Part shown: positions 10,699 through 19,494 of the stretch, one piece after another
How positions within the stretch are numbered: position 1 is the first letter of the stretch
How the letters are laid out: each line of letters starts with the position of its first letter
Assembly: GCF_003991875.1 (NCBI RefSeq)
Contig: NZ_CP031423.1
Location: forward strand, 682,001-746,000
Direction: 5' to 3'
DNA length: 64,000 nucleotides
Source: Microbacterium lemovicicum
GTDB lineage: Bacteria; Actinomycetota; Actinomycetes; Actinomycetales; Microbacteriaceae
Position numbers and translations under genes: made by a program
Notes under the pieces: generated by a model
Databases searched by the model: none
What the model was told of the DNA's origin: nothing
What the model saw: the letters and a program-made list of their open reading frames with translations, nothing else

Positions 10699-11625
10699 AT
10701 GAGGGTCGGCCTCGACGTCGGCGGCACCAAGACCGACGCGGTCGCGCTGGGCGACGCCGGCGAGGTGCGGGCACGCGTCCGCCTTCCCACCGCGTGGGGT
10801 CCGGACGGCGTGGTGCAGACGGTCCTCGCGGCCGTCGACCGTCTCTCCCTCGACGCCGGAGCATCCGCCGAGGCGATCACCACCGTCGGCGTCGGGATGC
10901 CGGGACAGGTGCACCCCGGAACGTCGAGGGTCGTGCACGCCGTCAACCTGGGCGTCGACGAGTTGGACCTCGCCGCCGCCGTCGCCCCGCTCCTGGGCGT
11001 GCCGGTGCGGGTGGAGAACGACGTCAAGGCCGCGGCGCTGGGCGCGCATGCGCTCGACGGCGGCGGCGGGTCGATGGCGTACCTCAATCTCGGCACCGGC
11101 ATCGCGGCCGGCATCGTGACCGAGGGCACGCTGTGGCGCGGAGGCCGGGGGACGGCCGGTGAGGTGGGTCACATCTCCGTCGATCCCGCCGGCCCGGCGT
11201 GCCGGTGCGGCCAGCGCGGCTGCATCGAGGCGTTCGCCGGTGGGGGAGCGCTCGCCGAGCGCTGGGGCCGCCCGGGCGCGCTGCCCGTGCGCGACATCTT
11301 CGACGCGGCGGAGGCCGGCGACCCGCTCGCCGCCGCGCTGCGGTCCAGCCTCGCGCGCGGCGTCGCCGCGGCCGTCCGGGTGCTCGTGCTGACGACCGAC
11401 GCCGATGTGGTCGTGCTCGGCGGCGGCCTCACCGGGCTGGGGCACCGCCTGCGCGCGGACGTCGCGGCCGAGCTCACACGCAGCGCCGCGGCATCCCCGT
11501 TCATGCGCTCGCTGCGGTTGGATGAGCGGGTGCGCCTCCTCGCCCCCGAATCGCCCGCCGCCGCCCTCGGCGCCGCGCTGGTCGGCGCGACGCGTGACGC
11601 GGAAGGAGCGCTGGCCCGTGGCTGA
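10699..11625 (+). CDS. ROK-family sugar kinase
   Basis: A cytoplasmic kinase of 308 residues, probably phosphorylating imported N-acetylglucosamine or another hexose at position 6. The ATP phosphate loop is DVGGTKTD at residues 6-13, the catalytic Asp is D108 in ENDVKAAALG, and the zinc-binding ROK motif has His158 with Cys168, Cys170 and Cys175. It lacks the DNA-binding domain of the regulator at 6.1 kb. GGAGG precedes the ATG by seven bases. Its last codons overlap nagB by eight bases, and this coupling supports a product that enters the nag pathway. Glucokinase activity is the main alternative. Confidence 0.85.
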   Translation: MRVGLDVGGTKTDAVALGDAGEVRARVRLPTAWGPDGVVQTVLAAVDRLSLDAGASAEAITTVGVGMPGQVHPGTSRVVHAVNLGVDELDLAAAVAPLLGVPVRVENDVKAAALGAHALDGGGGSMAYLNLGTGIAAGIVTEGTLWRGGRGTAGEVGHISVDPAGPACRCGQRGCIEAFAGGGALAERWGRPGALPVRDIFDAAEAGDPLAAALRSSLARGVAAAVRVLVLTTDADVVVLGGGLTGLGHRLRADVAAELTRSAAASPFMRSLRLDERVRLLAPESPAAALGAALVGATRDAEGALARG

Positions 11626-12397
11626 GGTCGTCATCGTGGAATCGCCGGCGGCTGCCGGGACGCTGGTGGCAGAGGCCGTCCTCCGACTGGTGCGCTCGCG
11701 TCCCGATGCGGTGCTCGGGCTGGCGACGGGCTCGACCCCGCTGCCGGTGTACGAGGCGCTGCGGGCCCGCGTCGGCGAAGTCGACCTGTCGCGCGTGCGC
11801 GGCTTCGCGCTCGACGAGTACGTGGGCATCGACCCCGCGCATCCCGAGAGCTACCGCTCGGTCATCACCCGGGAGGTCGTCGGGCCGCTCGGACTGACCC
11901 CCGACCGGATCCGCGTCCCGGACGGCTCGGTCGAGGGCATCGAGCACGCGGGCGAGGACTACGAGCGGGCCATCCGCGAGGCCGGCGGCGTCGACCTCCA
12001 GCTGCTCGGCATCGGCGGTGACGGCCACCTCGGCTTCAACGAACCGGGCTCGTCGTTCGCCTCGGAGACCCGCGTGAAGACGCTGACCGAGCAGACCCGC
12101 GCCGACAACGCCCGCTTCTTCGACAGCGTCGACGACGTGCCCCGGCACTGCATCACGCAGGGGCTCGGCACGATCCTGCGGGCACGTCACCTCGTGCTGC
12201 TGGCCTTCGGCGAGGGCAAGTCCGAGGCACTCGCCGCGGCCGTCGAGGGGCCGCTCACGGCGTCGCTGCCCGGCTCGGCGATCCAGCTCCATCCGCGCGT
12301 GACCGTCGTGGTCGACGAGGCGGCCGCCGCGCGGCTCGCGTTCGCCGACTACTACCGCTACACCTACGCGCACAAGCCCGCCTGGCAGGTGATCTGA
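11618..12397 (+). CDS. nagB: Glucosamine-6-phosphate deaminase
   Basis: Converts glucosamine-6-phosphate to fructose-6-phosphate and ammonia, feeding amino sugars into glycolysis. The 259-residue product has the catalytic residues at the same spacing as the E. coli enzyme: Asp66 in LDEY, and Asp135, His137 and Glu142 in GIGGDGHLGFNEP. The GTG at 11618 has GGAAGGAG nine bases upstream and overlaps the kinase stop. The upstream step, deacetylation of GlcNAc-6-phosphate, is provided by nagA at 15-16 kb on the other strand. Confidence 0.95.
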   Translation: MAEVVIVESPAAAGTLVAEAVLRLVRSRPDAVLGLATGSTPLPVYEALRARVGEVDLSRVRGFALDEYVGIDPAHPESYRSVITREVVGPLGLTPDRIRVPDGSVEGIEHAGEDYERAIREAGGVDLQLLGIGGDGHLGFNEPGSSFASETRVKTLTEQTRADNARFFDSVDDVPRHCITQGLGTILRARHLVLLAFGEGKSEALAAAVEGPLTASLPGSAIQLHPRVTVVVDEAAAARLAFADYYRYTYAHKPAWQVI

Positions 12398-12427
12398 ACC
12401 GCGCGGGCGCCGCCTAGTCTCGGGAGC

Positions 12428-12823
12428 GTGACTCTTCCCGACGGGCTTCTCGCGCTGCTGCGCGCCCCCAGCACCTGCTATCTGGCCACCGTGATGTCCG
12501 ACGGCTCGCCGCAGCTCACCCAGGTGTGGGTCGACACCGACGGCGAGCACGTCGTGATCAACAGCGTCTCCACCCATCTCAAGGTGCGCAACGTGCGGCG
12601 CGACCCCCGCGTCGCGCTGACCGTGAGCGACCCCGCACACCCGAGCGGCTTCATGCAGGTGCGCGGGCGCGTCATCGACATCACCGAGGCGGGCGGCGCC
12701 GAGCACATCGACGAGCTCTCCCACAAGTACACCGGGCGCCCCTACCCGTGGTACGGCGGCCGTGATCAGGTGCGCGTGATCCTCACCATCGAGGCGGAGA
12801 AGATCAGCGGCACCGGCATCTGA
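12428..12823 (+). CDS. PPOX-class F420-dependent oxidoreductase
   Basis: A 131-residue protein with the split-beta-barrel flavin-reductase fold of the pyridoxamine-phosphate-oxidase superfamily. Residues 18-40 (YLATVMSDGSPQLTQVWV) and 48-66 (NSVSTHLKVRNVRRDP) match the cofactor-binding strands of actinobacterial F420-dependent members. The PWYGGRDQ stretch near the C-terminus is also typical. The substrate is unknown. It begins at a GTG 30 bases after nagB on the same strand but has no metabolic link to amino sugars, so it is probably a passenger or a separate unit. It converges with the Nudix gene 21 bases downstream. Confidence 0.82.
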   Translation: MTLPDGLLALLRAPSTCYLATVMSDGSPQLTQVWVDTDGEHVVINSVSTHLKVRNVRRDPRVALTVSDPAHPSGFMQVRGRVIDITEAGGAEHIDELSHKYTGRPYPWYGGRDQVRVILTIEAEKISGTGI

Positions 12824-12844
12824 CGCCCGGCGCCGAGCACGCCC

Positions 12845-13243
12845 TCAGCCCCAGACGAGGGGGAGGAGGTGGTCGCGACTGAGCGGCGCCAGCGGGAGGG
12901 TGGATGCCTCGGCCCGGCCGATCCAGCGGAGTTCGGCGATCTCGGCGCCGACGACCGGCTCCAGGCCGACGCCGTCCAGGTGGAACACGTCCGCGACCAC
13001 GGTGTGCCCCGGCTCGTTCGCCGCGTCGGCGGTGAAGCTGCCGGCGGAGCGGAGCGTCGTGAGCGGCACATCGAGACGGAGTTCTTCGGCCAGCTCCCGC
13101 ACCAGGCAGGCCGCGGCATCCTCCCCGGGCTCGGGCTTGCCGCCCGGCTGCATGAACACGCTCGTCCCGGCCTTGCGGACGAACAGCACGCGCTGGTCGG
13201 CGTCGACGATGATCGCCGCGGAGACGTGGATCCGCCCGGTCAC
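12845..13243 (-). CDS. Nudix hydrolase
   Basis: A 132-residue hydrolase acting on a nucleoside diphosphate linked to another group. The Nudix box begins GGKPEPGEDAAACLVREL and continues AEEL, carrying the metal-binding REx2EE core. The final Gly of the classic motif is replaced by Arg. The start (VTGRIHVSAAIIVD) is fixed by a GTGA overlap with the stop of the FAD-linked oxidase gene. That coupling puts it as the last gene of a three-gene unit. The substrate cannot be inferred. The short beta-strand N-terminus and compact size suggest a generic MutT-like sanitiser. Confidence 0.85.
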   Translation of the reverse strand: MTGRIHVSAAIIVDADQRVLFVRKAGTSVFMQPGGKPEPGEDAAACLVRELAEELRLDVPLTTLRSAGSFTADAANEPGHTVVADVFHLDGVGLEPVVGAEIAELRWIGRAEASTLPLAPLSRDHLLPLVWG

Positions 13244-14604
13244 GGCGCGAAGACCTTGCCGGGGTTCATGATCCCGAGCGGATCGAAGACGCGCTGGATG
13301 CCGCGCTGCAGCTCCCACTGATCCTCGCCCAGCTCGTCGACCAGCCAGCGGCGCTTGAGCACGCCGACGCCGTGCTCGCCCGTGAGCGTGCCGCCGAGCC
13401 GGAGCGCGGCCCGGAACAGGTCGTCGGCCGCCGCCCACACCTCCGGCGGCACGTCGGGGCCGGCGAACACGAAGTTCGGGTGCAGGTTGCCGTCGCCCGC
13501 GTGCGCCACCGTGGGGATGGCGAGACCGTGCTCGCGCTCGACGCGCGCGATCTCGTCGAACATCGCGGGCAGGGCGCTGCGCGGCACCGACACGTCCTCG
13601 ATGAGTGAGGTGCCGAGCGTCTCCATCGCGGGGTGCATCGACCGGCGCACCGTCAGCAGCCGCTCGCCCTCCGCCGCGTCGGCCGCCACCGCGACGGTCC
13701 CGCCGACGCCCCGCAGCACGTCCGCGATCGCCTCGGCCTCCGTCGCCGCGGCCGGACCGTCGGTCTGGATGGTCAGCTGCGCGGCGCCCGGGGTGGGGGC
13801 CGGCAGCTGCAGGAGCCGGTGGACGGCGGCCAGGGACGCGGCATCCATCAGCTCCATGATCGCCGGCTGCACCCCGGAGGCCGTCACGGCGGCCGAGGCG
13901 ACGGCGGCGGTGCGGACGTCGGGGAACGTCGCGGCGAGCGTGCGCACCTCGCCGGGTACCGCGCGGCGGAGCTTGAGGGTCGCGCCCACGACGACGCCGA
14001 GCGTGCCCTCCGAGCCGATGATCAGCGAGGTCAGGTCGAGCCCGGTGACGCCTTTGACGCTGCGATGGCCGAGATGGAGGAGCCGGCCGTCGGCCAGCAC
14101 GAGGTCGACGCCGAGCACCGCATCGCGCACGACCCCGTATTTCGCGCAGAGGAGACCGCCGGCGCCCGTGGCGATGTTGCCGCCCACGGTGGAGATCGCG
14201 CGGCTGGCCGGATCCGGTGCCCACCACAGCCCCTGGGCGGCGAGGGCGGCGTTGAGGTCGCCGTTGAGGATGCCGGGCTCGACGACCGCGATGAGGTCGT
14301 CGGCGCGCACCTCGAGGATGCGCGTCATGTCGCGCACCGAGAGTGCGATCTCGCCGCCGCCGGCGTTCGCACCGCCCGCGAGGCCGGTGCCCGCGCCGCG
14401 CGTGACGACCGGGGTGCGCGTCGCGGTCGCGATCCGCAGCGTCGCCTGCACGTCGTCGACGGATGCCGCGTGCACGACAGCCAGCGGCGTGCCGGTCGCC
14501 GCGTGCCCCGACTTGTCCGCGCGGGCGTCGTGCAGCGAGGCGGGCCGCGTGTCGACGCGCTCGCCGAGGGCGTCTCGCAGGAGGGCGAGGACGTCGGCGC
14601 TCAC
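13240..14604 (-). CDS. FAD-linked oxidase, glycolate oxidase GlcD / D-lactate dehydrogenase type
   Basis: Oxidises a 2-hydroxyacid such as glycolate or D-lactate with FAD. The 454-residue protein has the vanillyl-alcohol-oxidase fold. The FAD phosphate loop TRGAGTGLAGGAN lies around residues 67-79, followed by TVGGNIATGAGG and the IGSEGTLGV motif. The C-terminal cap ends in GDGNLHPN and GEHGVG, whose His residues bind metal or substrate, then LGIMNPGKV. The length equals a single-chain GlcD-like enzyme, and no separate iron-sulfur GlcF gene is present. The GTG start overlaps the stop of the preceding small membrane-protein gene (GTGA). Confidence 0.88.
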   Translation of the reverse strand: MSADVLALLRDALGERVDTRPASLHDARADKSGHAATGTPLAVVHAASVDDVQATLRIATATRTPVVTRGAGTGLAGGANAGGGEIALSVRDMTRILEVRADDLIAVVEPGILNGDLNAALAAQGLWWAPDPASRAISTVGGNIATGAGGLLCAKYGVVRDAVLGVDLVLADGRLLHLGHRSVKGVTGLDLTSLIIGSEGTLGVVVGATLKLRRAVPGEVRTLAATFPDVRTAAVASAAVTASGVQPAIMELMDAASLAAVHRLLQLPAPTPGAAQLTIQTDGPAAATEAEAIADVLRGVGGTVAVAADAAEGERLLTVRRSMHPAMETLGTSLIEDVSVPRSALPAMFDEIARVEREHGLAIPTVAHAGDGNLHPNFVFAGPDVPPEVWAAADDLFRAALRLGGTLTGEHGVGVLKRRWLVDELGEDQWELQRGIQRVFDPLGIMNPGKVFAP

Positions 14605-14996
14605 GTGAAGCGGCGTCGTCCCGCGATGACGCCGGCCGTGACGGCGACGACGGCGAAGATGAGGCCCACCCAGGTCGCCCCGATGCTCCACCAGGCGATG
14701 GTCGCGGAGGCGTAGACGAGCAGCTCCACCACGGCGCGGATGAACGGATGCACGGCCAGCACGGCCCGCGGAGAGACGAAGAGCGCCCACAGCAGGATCG
14801 CGACGACGGGGGCGCCGATGCCGGCGACGATGTTCCACGGGAACTCCCACGCCGCGAAGCCCCAGAACGCGAGGGTGCCGAAGGCGAACAGCTCGCACAC
14901 GAACGAGACCACCTCGACCGCGGAGAGCGGGCGCCGGGTGCCGGCCGGGTACGGCTCGGCGGGCGCCTGCGGGCTCGTGCGGGATGTCTCGGACAT
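14601..14996 (-). CDS. YrdB-like DUF2568 membrane protein
   Basis: A 131-residue integral membrane protein with four hydrophobic segments after a short cytoplasmic tail of about 25 residues. The conserved pieces FVCELFAFGTLAFWGF, FPWNIVAGIGAPVVAI and FVSPRA are those of the YrdB/DUF2568 family, whose function is not known. It is the first gene of a coupled three-gene unit with an FAD-linked oxidase and a Nudix hydrolase. The coupling may be accidental rather than functional. Confidence 0.82.
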   Translation of the reverse strand: MSETSRTSPQAPAEPYPAGTRRPLSAVEVVSFVCELFAFGTLAFWGFAAWEFPWNIVAGIGAPVVAILLWALFVSPRAVLAVHPFIRAVVELLVYASATIAWWSIGATWVGLIFAVVAVTAGVIAGRRRFT

Positions 14997-15058
14997 GCCT
15001 CGATTCTACGCGCGCGCGGGCAGGCGACCTCCGTCGAGCGACGACGCGGGGTGCGGGT

Positions 15059-16207
15059 TCAGTCGGCCGAGCCCGCCGTCCACACCCGGTGCACGTGAAG
15101 GTCGCCCGACAGCAGCACGGCGTCCGCCGACATCCCGGCTTCCAGCCGGCCGAGGTCCGCGTCACGCCCGACGGCTCGTGCCGGCGTCTCGGTGAGGGCG
15201 CGGACGGCGTCCACGAGCGGCACGCCGGCGTCGACGACGAGGCGCAGGGCGCGGTCGTGGGTGAGCGTCGACCCGGCGATCGACCCGCCCTCGACGAGAC
15301 GCGCCGTGTCGCCCGCCACGTCGACCGCCAGGCTCCCGAGCAGGTACCGGCCGCCGGGCGCGCCCGCCGCTGCCATCGCGTCGGTGATGAGGGCGATGCG
15401 CCCGGGGGCGGCCGCGAAGAGGATGCGCACCACGGCGGGATCGAGGTGCACGCCGTCCGCGATGACCTCCAGGATCACGCGGGGATCGGATGCCGCGGCC
15501 CCCACCGGCCCCGGGGCGCGATGACCGAGTCCCGGCATGCCGTTGAAGGCATGGGTCAGGATGCGGGCGCCGGCCTCGACGGCCGCGCGCGTGATCGCGG
15601 CGTCGGCGGAGGTGTGGCCGATGGCCGGGACGGCGCCGGCGGCCGCGACCATCCGGATCGCCGCCATGCCGCCGGGAAGCTCCGGCGCGAGCGTGATCTG
15701 CCGCACCGTCCCCCGGCCGGCGTCGAGGAGCCGCCGCACGGCGTCGGCCGCGGGCGCCTGCAGGAGGGTCGGATCGTGCGCGCCGCGATGTTCGGCGTCG
15801 AGGAACGGCCCCTCGAGGTGGGAGCCGAGGATGTCGGGGTCGCTCTCGACGAGGTCGGCCACCATCGCGGCCCGTCGCTCCAGGTCGGGGAGCGGAGCGG
15901 TCACGAGCGAGACGATCGCGCGCGTCGTGCCGTGCGCGCGGTGCAGCGTGCGGGCGCGGCGGACGGCGTCGGGCCCGTCGTCGTACGACACCCCCGCACC
16001 GCCGTGGCCGTGGATGTCGATGAAGCCCGGGGTGAGCACCGCGTCCGGGCCGGCGAGGGCCGCAGCATCCACCACGTCCTCATCGCCGACGTTGCGCCAG
16101 CTCCCACCGGTGCCGACTGCGCTCACGCGGCCGTCGGCGAAGCTCACCCAGGCGTCGGCCGTCTCCGTGCCGCCGGAGACGAGCCGTGCGGAGTGGATGA
16201 CGGTCAT
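15059..16207 (-). CDS. nagA: N-acetylglucosamine-6-phosphate deacetylase
   Basis: Removes acetate from GlcNAc-6-phosphate to give glucosamine-6-phosphate, the substrate of NagB. The 382-residue amidohydrolase has HGHGG at 66-70, the metal ligand Glu132 in LEGPF, the metal-binding His198 (GHTS) and His219 (THAFN), and the catalytic Asp276 in ITDAM. The ATG at 16207 overlaps the hexosaminidase stop as ATGA, so the two are one operon. The pairing of an exo-hexosaminidase with NagA indicates use of chitooligosaccharides or wall fragments. Its probable control is the ROK site at 17794-17812. Confidence 0.95.
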   Translation of the reverse strand: MTVIHSARLVSGGTETADAWVSFADGRVSAVGTGGSWRNVGDEDVVDAAALAGPDAVLTPGFIDIHGHGGAGVSYDDGPDAVRRARTLHRAHGTTRAIVSLVTAPLPDLERRAAMVADLVESDPDILGSHLEGPFLDAEHRGAHDPTLLQAPAADAVRRLLDAGRGTVRQITLAPELPGGMAAIRMVAAAGAVPAIGHTSADAAITRAAVEAGARILTHAFNGMPGLGHRAPGPVGAAASDPRVILEVIADGVHLDPAVVRILFAAAPGRIALITDAMAAAGAPGGRYLLGSLAVDVAGDTARLVEGGSIAGSTLTHDRALRLVVDAGVPLVDAVRALTETPARAVGRDADLGRLEAGMSADAVLLSGDLHVHRVWTAGSAD

Positions 16208-17760
16208 CGCGACGCCCAGGCGATCTCGGGGGAGCGGAAGAACGCGATGCCCCGGGCGTCCCAGAGCGGCCCCAGGCCGGCGACGCGCGCGCGGAACGAA
16301 TCCCAGTCTCGGCCCGCGGCCGGCGACCACGCGATCTCGGCGATCGCGGCGATGCGCGGGAACGCGAGCGTGTCGATGTCGTCCAGGGAGCGCACCGTCT
16401 CGGTCCACAGCGGCGCCTCGACGCCGAGGATGTCGGCCTCGCCGATGCCGTCGACGACGTCCACCGGCTCCCACGAGTACGCCCGCTCGACGCTGGTCGG
16501 GCCGTCGGCCCAGGTGAGGCCGAGCGCCGTCCCCTCGTCGTACTTCATGTCGAGGTACGCGGCGTCGGCGGGGGAGAGGATCACCTGCGCGCCGTTCGCG
16601 ACGAAGGCGCGGGCCGCGGCATCCGCCCCGTCGATCGGCTCCGTGAAGCCCCAGTACTGCCCGACCGTGCTGTCGTCGATGGTGGCGGATCCCGCCTCGT
16701 GCCAGGCGATCGGGGTGCGGCCGAGGTCGGCGACGATGCGCGTGGCCCTCGCCATGAAGACGGCGAAGTCCTCGGGATCGGTGCCGTGGCACTCGTCGCC
16801 GCCGACGTGCAGATACGGTCCCGGGGTGAGCCCGGCGATCTCGCCGAAGACGTCCGCGAGGAAGTCGTACACCGCCTCGTCGCCGATGCGCAGCGACGAG
16901 AAGCCGACTCCGATCCCCTCGTACGGGACGCCGCTCTCGGGCATAACACCGCCCTGGGCGCGGATCTCGTCGGTGAGCACGGGGGCCTCGACGAGCTCGG
17001 GATACGCGAGGCCGACCGCGTGGGTGTGCCCGGGGACGTCGATCTCGGGCACGACGGTCATGTGCCGCGAGGCGGCGTAGGCGACGATGTCGCGGAAGTC
17101 CGCCGTGGAGTAGAAGCCGCCGGCGTCGCCGCCGACGGCGGTGCCCGACGCGCGCTCGGTGAGCAGCGGCCGTGAGCGCAGCTGGAGCCGCCAGCCCTGG
17201 TCGTCGGTGAGGTGCAGGTGCAGCGCGTTGAACTTGAGCGCCGCGGCGCGGTCGATGTAGGCCCGCACGGTCTCGACCGGGGCGAAGTGGCGGGCGACGT
17301 CGAGCATGACGCCGCGGTAGCCGAAGCGCGGGGCGTCCTCGATCACCCCGGGCGGGAGGGTCAAGCCGCCGGCGTCTCTCTCGGTGTCGGTGCCGGTGCC
17401 GGCGCCTCTCTCGGGGTCTTCGTCGGTGTCCGGTCGCAGCAGCTGGCCGAGCGTGTGCGCCGCGTAGAAGAGTCCGGCGGCGTCGGGCGCGGAGACGTCG
17501 ACGGATGCCGCGTCCACCACGATGCGCGACGACTCCGGCGGGCCGCCGTGCGCGAGGCGGAAGGCGATCCGGGGAGCGGGGTGACCGGCGGACGCGGGTT
17601 CCGGAGCACTGCTGCCCGTGACCTCGGCGACGATGCGGGTCCAGGTGGCCGCGGCATCCGCCTCTCCGGCGACCGGCTCACCGGCCACGAGCCGGAACGG
17701 CGCGGCGGCGGCATGGAGGGCGACGGACGCAGGGAGCGGGACGAGCGGGAGGGGGGTCAC
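16204..17760 (-). CDS. GH20 beta-N-acetylhexosaminidase
   Basis: Cleaves terminal beta-linked GlcNAc from oligosaccharides. The 518-residue enzyme has a small N-terminal alpha/beta domain (about 1-110), a low-complexity Thr/Asp/Gly-rich insert around 111-132, and a TIM barrel. The catalytic Asp322-Glu323 pair lies in HVGGDECHG, with LTDDQGWRL and DVPGHTHA as further family motifs. There is no signal peptide, so it acts in the cytoplasm on imported oligomers. The GTG at 17760 has GGAG upstream and follows the putative operator. The longer open frame beyond it runs into the glyA leader. The insert is polar and probably a loop. Confidence 0.93.
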   Translation of the reverse strand: MTPLPLVPLPASVALHAAAAPFRLVAGEPVAGEADAAATWTRIVAEVTGSSAPEPASAGHPAPRIAFRLAHGGPPESSRIVVDAASVDVSAPDAAGLFYAAHTLGQLLRPDTDEDPERGAGTGTDTERDAGGLTLPPGVIEDAPRFGYRGVMLDVARHFAPVETVRAYIDRAAALKFNALHLHLTDDQGWRLQLRSRPLLTERASGTAVGGDAGGFYSTADFRDIVAYAASRHMTVVPEIDVPGHTHAVGLAYPELVEAPVLTDEIRAQGGVMPESGVPYEGIGVGFSSLRIGDEAVYDFLADVFGEIAGLTPGPYLHVGGDECHGTDPEDFAVFMARATRIVADLGRTPIAWHEAGSATIDDSTVGQYWGFTEPIDGADAAARAFVANGAQVILSPADAAYLDMKYDEGTALGLTWADGPTSVERAYSWEPVDVVDGIGEADILGVEAPLWTETVRSLDDIDTLAFPRIAAIAEIAWSPAAGRDWDSFRARVAGLGPLWDARGIAFFRSPEIAWASR

Positions 17761-17793
17761 GGCATCTCCGTCCGGGCGACGACGCGGTCGCAA

Positions 17794-17812
17794 GTAAGGG
17801 GTCCTAACAAAC
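17794..17812. promoter_or_regulatory. Putative ROK operator, hexosaminidase-nagA promoter
   Basis: GTAAGG (17794-17799) and CTAACAAAC (17804-17812) repeat the blocks found at 6093-6111 with identical spacing. The site is 34 bases upstream of the hexosaminidase start and about 20 bases before a -10-like TATGCT (17833-17838) that may drive the glyA leader. It could therefore touch both divergent promoters. Confidence 0.55.
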
Positions 17813-17838
17813 GTGGTGCCGAGCTTATCCGTTATGCT

Positions 17839-17916
17839 CGTCGTGTCGCGACTGGCGTTGAGGTGGACATCCACCGGGGAGCGACGGACAACGGCATTCG
17901 ACCGTACGCCTGGGCC
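17839..17916 (+). ncRNA. ZTP riboswitch (pfl motif) in the glyA leader
   Basis: The RNA has the conserved pfl elements in order. GTCGCGACTGGCG at 17845-17857 comes first. A hairpin GGTGG/CCACC follows (17862-17866 with 17871-17875), leading into GGGGAGCGACG (17876-17886), whose GCGAC pairs with GTCGC at 17845-17849. After a variable linker comes the 3' domain ACGCCTGGGC (17906-17915), where CGCC can form the pseudoknot with GGCG (17854-17857). ZTP riboswitches sense the folate-shortage purine intermediate and are known to precede glyA, folD and purH. Here the switch precedes glyA, with folD next, so it should raise one-carbon supply when 10-formyl-THF is low. Confidence 0.87.
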
Positions 17917-17959
17917 GATGCGGACCTCATATCCCCCTGCCGCCGTCAAGGAGTTCGTC

Positions 17960-19234
17960 ATGACCGATCCCTACTTCAACGCCCCCCTCTCCGAGGTCGA
18001 CCCCGAGATCGCGCAGGTGCTGCAGCGCGAACTGGACCGCCAGCGCGGCTTCCTCGAGATGATCGCCTCCGAGAACTTCGTGCCCGTCTCCGTGCTGCAG
18101 TCGCAGGGCTCCGTGCTCACGAACAAGTACGCCGAGGGCTACCCCGGCCGCCGCTACTACGGCGGCTGCGAGGAGGTCGACGTCGCGGAGGAGCTCGCCA
18201 TCGAGCGCGCGAAGTCGCTCTTCGGCGCCGGGTTCGCCAACGTCCAGCCGCACTCGGGCGCGACGGCCAACGCCGCCGTCCTGCACGCGATCGCCCGCCC
18301 CGGCGACACGCTGCTGGGCCTCGCGCTCGACCAGGGCGGTCACCTCACGCACGGCATGAAGATCAACTTCTCGGGCCGGCTGTACGACATCGTCGCCTAC
18401 GGCGTCGACCCCGAGACCTCGCTCATCGACATGGACGAGGTGCGTCGCCTGGCCCTCGAGCACAAGCCGAAGGTCATCATCGCGGGCTGGTCGGCCTACC
18501 CCCGCCAGCTCGACTTCGCCGCGTTCCGCGCGATCGCCGACGAGGTCGGCGCCTACCTGTGGGTCGACATGGCGCACTTCGCCGGCCTCGTCGCCGCGGG
18601 CGTGCACCCGAACCCGGTGCCGCACGCCCACGTGGTCTCCTCCACGGTGCACAAGACCATCGGCGGCCCGCGGTCGGGCTTCATCCTGACCAACGACGCC
18701 GACCTCGCGAAGAAGCTGAACACCGCCGTCTTCCCCGGTCAGCAGGGCGGCCCGCTCATGCACGTGATCGCGGCGAAGGCCACGGCGTTCAAGCTCGCCG
18801 CGACCCCCGAGTTCCGCGACCGTCAGGAGCGCACGGTGCGCGGCGCCGCGATCCTCGCCGAACGTCTCGTCCAGCAGGACGTGAAGGATGCCGGCATCGC
18901 CGTCCGCTCCGGAGGCACTGACGTGCACCTGGTGCTGGTCGACCTCCGCGAGGCCGAGATCGACGGCAAGCAGGCCGAGGACCTCCTCCACGACATCCAC
19001 ATCACGGTCAACCGCAACGCGGTGCCCAACGACCCGCGGCCGCCGATGGTGACCTCCGGTCTGCGCATCGGCACCCCGGCGCTCGCGACGCGCGGCTTCG
19101 GCGACGAGGAGTTCACGGAGGTGTCGGACATCATCGCCCTCGCCCTCCTGCCCGGCGCCGACGTCGAGGCGCTCCGCGCGCGCGTCGCCGCGCTGACCGC
19201 CCGCTTCCCGCTGTACCCCGACCTCCAGCAGTAA
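17960..19234 (+). CDS. glyA: Serine hydroxymethyltransferase
   Basis: Interconverts serine and glycine while charging tetrahydrofolate to 5,10-methylene-THF, using pyridoxal phosphate. The 424-residue product is full length. Lys232 in [14 protein letters not shown] binds the cofactor, and N-terminal EMIASENF and [13 protein letters not shown] are family signatures. AAGGAG lies six bases before the ATG at 17960. The upstream frame is riboswitch RNA and is not used. Its leader carries the ZTP riboswitch, and folD follows 260 bases later with its own promoter. Confidence 0.97.
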   Translation: MTDPYFNAPLSEVDPEIAQVLQRELDRQRGFLEMIASENFVPVSVLQSQGSVLTNKYAEGYPGRRYYGGCEEVDVAEELAIERAKSLFGAGFANVQPHSGATANAAVLHAIARPGDTLLGLALDQGGHLTHGMKINFSGRLYDIVAYGVDPETSLIDMDEVRRLALEHKPKVIIAGWSAYPRQLDFAAFRAIADEVGAYLWVDMAHFAGLVAAGVHPNPVPHAHVVSSTVHKTIGGPRSGFILTNDADLAKKLNTAVFPGQQGGPLMHVIAAKATAFKLAATPEFRDRQERTVRGAAILAERLVQQDVKDAGIAVRSGGTDVHLVLVDLREAEIDGKQAEDLLHDIHITVNRNAVPNDPRPPMVTSGLRIGTPALATRGFGDEEFTEVSDIIALALLPGADVEALRARVAALTARFPLYPDLQQ

Positions 19235-19276
19235 GCGGCCGGCCGGGCTCTGGTCGGCGGCGCTGCGGCGCGCCTT

Positions 19277-19297
19277 CGTGCGGCTGAGCTCCGCACG
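19277..19297 (+). terminator. Stem-loop after glyA
   Basis: CGTGCGG (19277-19283) pairs with CCGCACG (19291-19297) over a seven-base loop, 42 bases after the stop. There is no T-run, so termination would be weak or of another type. The rest of the 260-base gap to folD holds the folD promoter and no gene. Confidence 0.4.
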
Positions 19298-19420
19298 GCG
19301 TGGCCGTCGCCCCCCGGGATAGACGCGAATCGCGCTGGTGCACACCGCAGTGCGGCGTTTCCGTGCCCGGATCGCGTTCATCCGGGGATGGGGATGCTGC
19401 GGGTGCGGGATCCGCGGGGG

Positions 19421-19449
19421 TTGCCACCGCTGATACCTATGGGCATAGT
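19421..19449 (+). promoter_or_regulatory. Probable folD promoter
   Basis: TTGCCA (19421-19426) and CATAGT (19444-19449) are 17 bases apart, a good spacing for the housekeeping sigma factor. They lie in a less GC-rich patch 45 bases before the folD ATG. A small hairpin (GACCGG/CCGGTC, 19456-19474) sits in the untranslated leader. Confidence 0.5.
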
Positions 19450-19494
19450 TAAAGCGACCGGCCCTGAACCGGTCCCACGAAGTGAGGATGCACG

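Noticed and set aside
17813-17959. Longer glyA product starting in the riboswitch leader
   Set aside because: The added residues are encoded by the ZTP aptamer. The ATG at 17960 has AAGGAG at ideal spacing and gives the family N-terminus.
19235-19494. A short gene between glyA and folD
   Set aside because: Frames here lack ribosome sites and motifs. The gap is accounted for by a hairpin, a promoter and a leader.
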